NCBI GenBank assembly: GCA_963082875.1
Contig: OY720099.1
Coordinates: 8,184,001 to 8,248,000 of the forward strand
Length of the DNA: 64,000 bases
Source of the DNA: Corella eumyota
Lineage: Eukaryota > Chordata > Ascidiacea > Phlebobranchia > Corellidae
Direction of reading: 5' to 3'
Part shown: in pieces, positions 57,817 through 64,000 of the stretch
How the letters are laid out: each line of letters begins with the position of its first letter
Position numbering within the stretch: position 1 is the first letter of the stretch
Made by a program: the position numbers and the translations under genes
The notes under the pieces: generated by a model
The model's input: the letters and a program-made list of their open reading frames with translations, nothing else
Databases searched by the model: none
Told to the model about the DNA's origin: nothing

Positions 57817-60800
57817 CTAAGAACAACTTTTCATCGCATTTCGTGAAACTAAAGTTCGGGGCCGCGTAACTTGGTCCGGGTTCGCCGTTCGTGCCCGGAT
57901 TTCCGCCATTTTGTTTTGGCGAACTTCTAATTGACGCCAGCGTTTCTTCTCCAAATCTTTTTTCTCCCTAAACACAAATAAAAAAGCAAATAAATTTGAA
58001 TAACAACAAATTACGTGGCTCAGTGGGTAGGAATTTGATATCACTACTTGAGGTCCAGGGCTCCAATCTTATTGCATCCAAGTTATAGCATTAGTGGTAT
58101 TTAACTAGGCTGACCAGTCAGTAGCAAGAATAATTTAATAAAAAAAGGTAGAAAATATTTTTATATTTAACAAACCTAATGAGCCCCTTGGTCCTTCTTG
58201 CGGATTCTGGGTTAGGTTTGATCTTCATCTCCTCACTTCTTCTTTGTCTTTCATTTCTCTTCTCTTGCAACCTTTCTTGGAGAGACTGCAACCTTTCGTC
58301 ACCTTGAAGTTTGTCCTCACGTTGCTTGACAGCACGGCGTCGCTCTTCTTCCCTAGCAAGTAATTTGTAAATTTAATTTTGTTGATATGAAATATTTTTT
58401 TTAAATTAATCATTTTTAAATCTTTATTGAAATTAAGCTTACTTGATGTGACTTGCTCTACTTAATTCAGTTCTGTGTGTTGAAATGCAAGCTAAAGTTT
58501 CCATTAAGGTTTCATTCTTGATTTGTTTTTCTCTCAAAATTAAATCCCTTTTTTCTTCTTCCTCTTTTCTGTTTGTTTCTTTCAACAAACATAATCTCTC
58601 GTTGAGCTCAGCTATCGACATCTCGGACAACAATGAATGACCAGCAGTGGATGTCATATCAACAAGTTTGTGTCTGATTTAACAAAAAATTAGGATCAAC
58701 AAATAAGGTAGAAAAAAATATTTTTGCCTTGCCTACAACAATTAACATTGTAATAAAGAAGAAATATTAAAAGGCAGCGTGGTGTAGTGGTAAGAACACT
58801 TGCTACACCACACATAAGGTCGTGGGTTCAATCCCCACTGATCGCCCTTGAGTAAGGCACTATAAACGGCACGAACTCCTGCTGAGCCAGCACTTAATTA
58901 GCAGCATAATTATCGTGCAATTATAATCTATAATATCCCAAACTGCCACAGGCAACTCGAGATTGGGTCGGAGTAACTGAAGTTATTCTATGTTTAAGTC
59001 ACGTATTCGACTTTCCCACATCGAGGATAAAAATATATACAAAAATAAAAAAAAAGAACAACAATTTTTAAAACTTTCAAAGGCTGTGTTTATGCTTTAA
59101 AGTCGGTGATTTTACATCAAAAATAAATAAGGTAAATTTTACCTGACAATTGGAATAGATTCCATAGCTCGAATTTGTTTAATAAGTTGGGTTTTTCTCA
59201 TCATTTCTTCCTCTGCATCCTCCAAGGCCTTTCTCATCAACTCTCTACTCTCTGCATTTACTTCTTGGACTATAAAGGAAAGTTTAGTAATAAATTTAAT
59301 GCATGTTGTGAAGGCATATGGGTTAAGCATAAAAACTACTTCAGTGATAGATTCTTAATTATTTTTAAATATTTGTACCGATTTTTCTTTTATATTCTTT
59401 GAGCTGTAGTTTGGCATCTTTAGTATTACTGTGACCCTCCAAAATTTCTTCAACCAACGCTCTCATTTGTTTTTCTTCGGCTAATCTTAGATGTAGATAA
59501 TCTTGCATCATTTTTGCTGTCTCAAACTTTAACTGAGAAACCTGACAGAAAAAATATATTTTAGATGGGTGGCTTTTAATCTAATTAATACAAAGTACAT
59601 TAAGTTTATGTAAGCAAATAATACAAAAGGTGCATCACCACCCTTAAATATAAAAATTTAGAGCCCATTCATATTTTAAAATATCAGTTTCTCAGAAGAG
59701 TTACTACAAATAAAAAAAGAGGTTATTTACCTAAAAATTAAATATGACAGTTCTTACCACTTCTTGGTTAGCTTTAACTTGGTTCTGTCTTGCCAGGATA
59801 GCTTCTTCATGGCTGATCTTCCCTTTAACTCTTCTGTACTCTGCAACCGCAATCTCCTCATCTTTATCCTTCTGGAGCATACTTTGTTGCCAATCAAGGA
59901 ACTCACTTGCATCTTTCGCACCAGCAAGGAGGTTCTCTAATCTAAAAATATTAAAAAGAAATTTTTGAATTCAAAAAATTTTTTTTATTAAATTTCAGTT
60001 GTGAATTTTTTATATAATTTAGAGTAAGTTAAAACTGCTATTTGTATTTTAAATGAACTCACTTTTCAAGTTCTTGTTTTTCTTTCTTTTGAAAATGTGC
60101 TCCCTCTCTGAGAATGGCAGTAGTGTTCATTTTTATTGGACGGTTTTGTGTCTAAATTTAAAAAAAAAACTTAATTCAACCTATGTTTTTATATTTACCT
60201 GTTAAAGTGAATTAACATTAACTTACTATATGTTTGGGAATTGGTTTCATGTGTTTTTTATTGAACTCCAACTTATTTTCTTCATCTTCTATAATCTTCT
60301 TTATTATTAACTATAAACAAAAATAAATATTATAGGCTACAAATATTTAAATTTTATGTAAGTTATTGGTTTTTCATTTCAACAACTAGTTGATTGCCCA
60401 CTATACAGGCTGTATTTTAATTGTTGTATTATAATTGAAGCTTGAAATTATTAAATAACAATTTACTTTGCAAAAGTCAGTTTTTTTTTATTTTAAAGGC
60501 CATTTATTTAAACATACATTTAGCTACATTATTTATAGATTATAGCTGTTAGCAAAACAATAAAATAAAATATTTACTATTAATTTAAATGAGCAAACAG
60601 ACCTTGGTTTTAAAAGTTTTTTCAGGGTTTGCGCAACTAAGTTGGTTGGTGTTTGCGTCCAGTAATTTGTTTTGTCCTTTCTGTCGATTTTCTTTGTGGA
60701 TTTTCTCAAACTCTATTGTCTCTTTTGGTTCTCTATTAAAGTGTATCAAAGGATTTAATATAACAACCTAAATCACATATAGGCCCATAATGTTAAGTAA

Positions 60801-62000
60801 AAATTTGTTGTGAAATTTTTACCTGTATAGATAATCAGGCACTGGTTGGTGTTTCTTAACAGTTGGTATTTTTTCTGGTAGAGGAATTGACCGAGGTTTA
60901 GGTTTGGTAAGGTTAAAAGATCTAGGTCTTGTCAGTTGTTTTTGAGATTGTTTAGTCGTTGTTTTGTTGTCTATTTTGTCCTTCAGAAAAATCACCATTT
61001 CATCTAGCTGTGGCTTGTATCTTAAATTTAAATATTTAAATTTAATAAGTAAATGAAAGTTTTAAATACCTAGGAAACTAAATATTAAAAAAAAAAATTT
61101 AATATTTCAATATTTTTTTTAATTTTATATTTTGATGTTTGTATAAGTAATATTTATAATGTTTATAGTCATACCTGTTTAAATGTTCCATAATTTCTTG
61201 TTCAACAAATAGGGAATCATAATGAGTACACCACTGATCGTGAATCCAGGTTGTTAAATTACGTTCATCAAAAAAAAAGTTTAAAAACCTGAAACAATAT
61301 TGCAAAAATATTAAATTATAAATGTAAATTTTGGGAAAAAGGGTAGGGTTTATTAACACTGCAAAAATTGCTTTAATAAACAAAATATAAAAAGGTAAGA
61401 ATAAAATATAAATTCATTTAAATATTTTACCTGTGCATTTTATTAACATCTTGACTATTAATAAATTTCCTAAAATTTGCAATTCCCAATTCCTTTAATC
61501 TGAACATTATCATATAGCACAACACAGTGTAAAGATTTTGGTCAGTTTTGAGACAAGTTTTCCCTAAACAATAAAATTGAATACAAAATTTGGTGTTGTG
61601 TAATAACATTTTCAAATGATTGTTAAACCAATTTTTGGTTAATTTTTTATTTGTGAATCTCTCTATCATATAAATAAGTTACTGCTAACTCATTATTACC
61701 ATCGGTTATATAAAATCCATCCACAACAACATTTAATAATTTTGCATACTGGCTACATCCAGAAAACACTTCAACAATGAAAATATGATCGTCATTGTCT
61801 AAACCCTAAAAAAAAAGTAAATTATATAAAAATTAATTTTAATTTTACCACAGAATGCTTTATAGCGTTTAATTTAAAGATTAATATACTTGTTGCTGTT
61901 TAAGAAAAGTTTTAATATGTTCCTCCACGCTTTGAACTTCATTGTTGAAGCAATTTAAAGCTTTTATGCAAGTTTCCAGTAATTGTTTGTATTGAAGCAT
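57817..62000 (-). CDS. CFAP99: CFAP99, cilia and flagella associated protein
   Basis: Fourteen exons join in phase: 62000-61890, 61805-61700, 61563-61431, 61288-61175, 61020-60823, 60732-60603, 60310-60227, 60151-60063, 59941-59758, 59541-59379, 59269-59143, 58673-58443, 58352-58176 and 57967-57817, about 665 residues. The N-terminal block DHIFIVEVFSGCSQYAKLLN-VVVDGFYI, then NLYTVLCYMIMFRLKELGI and FLNFFFDERNLTTWIHDQW, is diagnostic of CFAP99. The RPRSFNLTKPKPRSIPLPEK stretch matches the REFNLT-PRPR motif. The C-terminal half is coiled coil with MSIAELNERLCLLKETNRK and Arg/Glu-rich helices. CFAP99 is an axonemal protein of motile cilia. TTTATT at 57702-57707 is the minus-strand AATAAA. Confidence 0.93.
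57998..58135 (+). mobile_element. tRNA-like SINE fragment (other family) in a CFAP99 intron
   Basis: 'acgtggctcagtgggtagga' is an A-box-like start and 'gtccagggctccaatcttat' a degenerate B-box. The 3' body ('gcattagtggtatttaacta') matches neither family above. Confidence 0.45.
58770..59045 (+). mobile_element. tRNA-derived SINE (family 1), best-preserved copy
   Basis: The head GGTGTAGTGGTAAGAACAC (A-box) and GTGGGTTCAATCCCCACTG (B-box) is the most tRNA-like of all copies. Full body: 'gagtaaggcactataaacgg', 'cctgctgagccagcacttaa', 'ctataatatcccaaactgcc', 'caactcgagattgggtcgga', ending 'catcgaggataaaaatatat' and A-rich tail. It sits in a CFAP99 intron in opposite orientation. Confidence 0.88.
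60384..60440 (+). repeat. Dispersed repeat ('GATTGCCC...GCTGTATTTTAATTG')
   Basis: Shares about 45 bases with the element at 37013-37095 in the same orientation. In a CFAP99 intron. Confidence 0.5.
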
Positions 62001-62826
62001 TATTTTATTATTCAGATCAACTTATAATACAAAAATATAAGTTTATGTTTTTGTAATTTGTCGTGGTTCTCCAATTAAAAAAACTTATAATTATTGGCTT
62101 TATTTTTTAGTTTGTTTTGGAAATATCTGGCGTTGGCAACTGAGAGGGTTGCTAGGTATGACGTCAAAATAAAATGTATTTATCCTTAAAAATGTTTGCA
62201 AAAAAATTTATCATATTTAAAAAAAATACGTTATTTTAATATTAAATTCTTAAATTTTAAATAAAAAAGGGTTTTAATTTATAAATATTTACTAAAAAAT
62301 AGGGTTGGTAACAAATCTGGCATTATGGTTGCCACTAAAACCTACGCCACGAATTTGTGACGTAGATGATGTCATTCTTTAACTAGACCTTTCATTCACA
62401 AGTACACAAAAGGCGTTTATGAAATCGTGTACAATTAACTTTAGTTAGACTCAGCAGTTAATCTCAACCTGTTACTTTGAAATGGATGTGTTTTATCTGC
62501 CTATATCTTTCTTATACTGTTGTTTGTTGTAGTTTACATTAAATTTTCTTATTAAAGCAGTCAGGCAGTAAAAATATAACTTTATTGTTTAGAAATTAAG
62601 GGTCAGCGTAGGTAAGTAGTTAGTAAATAATAAAAAAGGACAAAATGAAATATTATGTTTGTGAAACTATACTACAGTAGTTTACAATAACTACTTTCAT
62701 AGAACTAATTGACAAATATGTTTGACAGACGTTTAAATTACATAACTGTAACCTTTTTTTTCTATTTAAATAACCATAATTGTAAAATAAGCTTATTTTA
62801 ACAACTTACTGACTTGTGGTACAAAA
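62001..62826. promoter_or_regulatory. Divergent promoter region between CFAP99 and HOOK
   Basis: 826 bp between start codons facing away from each other. One TGACGTCA near 62159 and a related TGACGTAGATGATGTCA near 62358. The region is otherwise AT-rich. Function inferred from position. Confidence 0.45.
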
Positions 62827-64000
62827 ATGGTTGATTCTGTGGAATTGTGCGATTCCTTGATTATATGGGTAAGTATATAGGAGCTTTATTAGCGTCGTCC
62901 ATCAAGTTTATAAAAGCAAAAAGGGCAGAATTTTTTATTACCTTAACTTAATCTTTTTTTATCAGTTCTTTTTTTCCGCATTTATTTTAGTCTTAGCCGT
63001 TTAAACTGGCAAACAACCGTAATAGAGCTCCAGTATATATTATTTGGTCATTATTAATCAAAAATATGGAAATGAAGCTATTTAATTATCTATATATTTC
63101 TGTTAGTTTAAATTTACATTGTTGACTTAGTTTTAAGCTGATTAAACATTAGTAAACATTTGTTTAGATCTCAAACTTTAATATAGAATCCCCCCACAAA
63201 AATGCCCTGGATTTTACCGATGGAACAGCTATGGCTTTAATATTAAACCAATTGTAAGTTGATCACGATTAGCTAATTTTTTCTATTTGATATAAACAGT
63301 GAACTTTGTGTAAAAATTTGGATTTATGTATAGTAGCATACGGCAAACACAGCAGTTATTTAGAAGGTTATGGTAGGGTTTAATTAATGATTCTTAAACA
63401 TATAATTTGGAAATTATGTTATAGCCTATTATAGAATTAAATGTTTAACACTGCTATACTTTACATTCTAGAGATTCAAAATTTTTTAACAATTTATGGT
63501 TAGAAAGAATAAACAAAGATGTTGGTGATAATTACAGACTAAAGGTAATAAGCACTTTAATTATCACATTGTTGCAATTTTATTGTTGTTTAAATTTTAA
63601 AGTTATTTTATTATCTTTTGTTTCAAGTGAATGTGATTGTGCTTTATGATTAAAACTAAGTTGTTATTTATTTTCTATTTTTAGACAAACAATCTGAAGA
63701 AAATATTAAATCAAATGACAGATTATATACAAGAAGTAAGAATTTTTATCACTTTTTTTTAATAAGCAAATTTGTTGCTTTTTAAATGTAACTAACAAAT
63801 GCTAAATGTTTATTTATTACAACCATTATTTAGTTTGTAAATAAATGGCTTCTTTGTTTAAACAAATAAGGTTTATTACTAAATTGTATTTTACTATTTT
63901 ACAACTTTTAAGCCAAAGAATTTTATCCTTATGTTTTATTTATTTTAATTTAGCATATTTTATTGTTTTTGTATATATATACATTTTTTTAAAGGTCAAT
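62827..64000 (+). CDS. HOOK family protein, 5' part (runs off the window)
   Basis: Exons 62827-62868 (MVDSVELCDSLIIW), 63168-63253, 63472-63544, 63685-63735 and the first six bases of the next at 63995 join in phase. The sequence ELCDSLIIWISNFNI, LDFTDGTAMALILNQLD, KFFNNLWLERI, VGDNYRLKTNNLKKIL matches the N-terminal HOOK domain (human ELCGSLLTWLQTF, SGLAVAYVLNQIDPSWFNE, NWKLKVSNLKMVL), a calponin-homology-like fold that binds dynein light intermediate chain. HOOK proteins are dynein adaptors for endosome transport on microtubules. The coiled-coil body lies beyond position 64000. Which vertebrate paralogue is closest cannot be told. Confidence 0.9.

Noticed and set aside
1-64000. CRISPR arrays, bacterial operons or LTR elements
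   Set aside because: No regular spacer array, no long terminal repeats and no reverse-transcriptase or capsid-like coding sequence was seen.

Overview
The window is about two-thirds A+T, packed with intron-rich genes (introns often 60-600 bp), has no bacterial operon architecture, and carries several tRNA-derived SINEs. The proteins are chordate-like at moderate divergence (ARMC9, BCAS2, NDUFA5, CTTNBP2-type, DCLRE1A/SNM1A, CFAP99, HOOK). This fits a solitary ascidian, most likely a Ciona species. The species is an inference from style and protein similarity, not a database match. Exon joins were built by hand from GT/AG sites and checked for reading phase. Three genes need a caveat: the 9.6-12.2 kb gene has an internal stop and a one-base frame slip, the potassium-channel-like gene has one unresolved 5' join, and the first and last genes are cut by the window edges.

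Layout. 60-669 (+): 3' end of a membrane protein. 1762-6087 (-): PX + three SH3 + C-terminal SH2 adaptor. 7584-8910 (+): nebulin-repeat protein with an acidic tail. 9594-12249 (-): SIM/Thr-rich/helical-repeat gene, apparently damaged. 13121-19050 (+): complete ARMC9. 20023-20661 (+) BCAS2, then 20925-21638 (+) NDUFA5, closely spaced. 22591-26690 (-): EGF/SEA single-pass membrane protein. 29147-32994 (-): SK-type channel-like protein whose selectivity filter reads GSGE. 33322-34988 and 36367-37593 (-): tandem rolling-stone-like four-exon-phase twins (three exons each, first two exons equal in length). 38767-41402 (-): unrecognised basic protein. 43065-48113 (+): CTTNBP2/CTTNBP2NL homologue. 50224-54912 (+): DCLRE1A nuclease. 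56134-57638 (+): unrecognised coiled-coil protein. 57817-62000 (-): CFAP99. 62827-64000 (+): 5' end of a HOOK protein.

Themes. Several genes are cilia/microtubule related (ARMC9, CFAP99, HOOK). Four gene pairs are divergent across 0.8-1.7 kb intergenic spaces that probably hold shared promoters. The palindrome TGACGTCA occurs at least 33 times where base composition predicts about one, concentrated in 23-37 kb and 56-58 kb, in introns and exons alike. The most noteworthy candidates are the PX-SH3-SH3-SH3-SH2 fusion, the GSGE channel, and the TGACGTCA/TCACGTGA enrichment.
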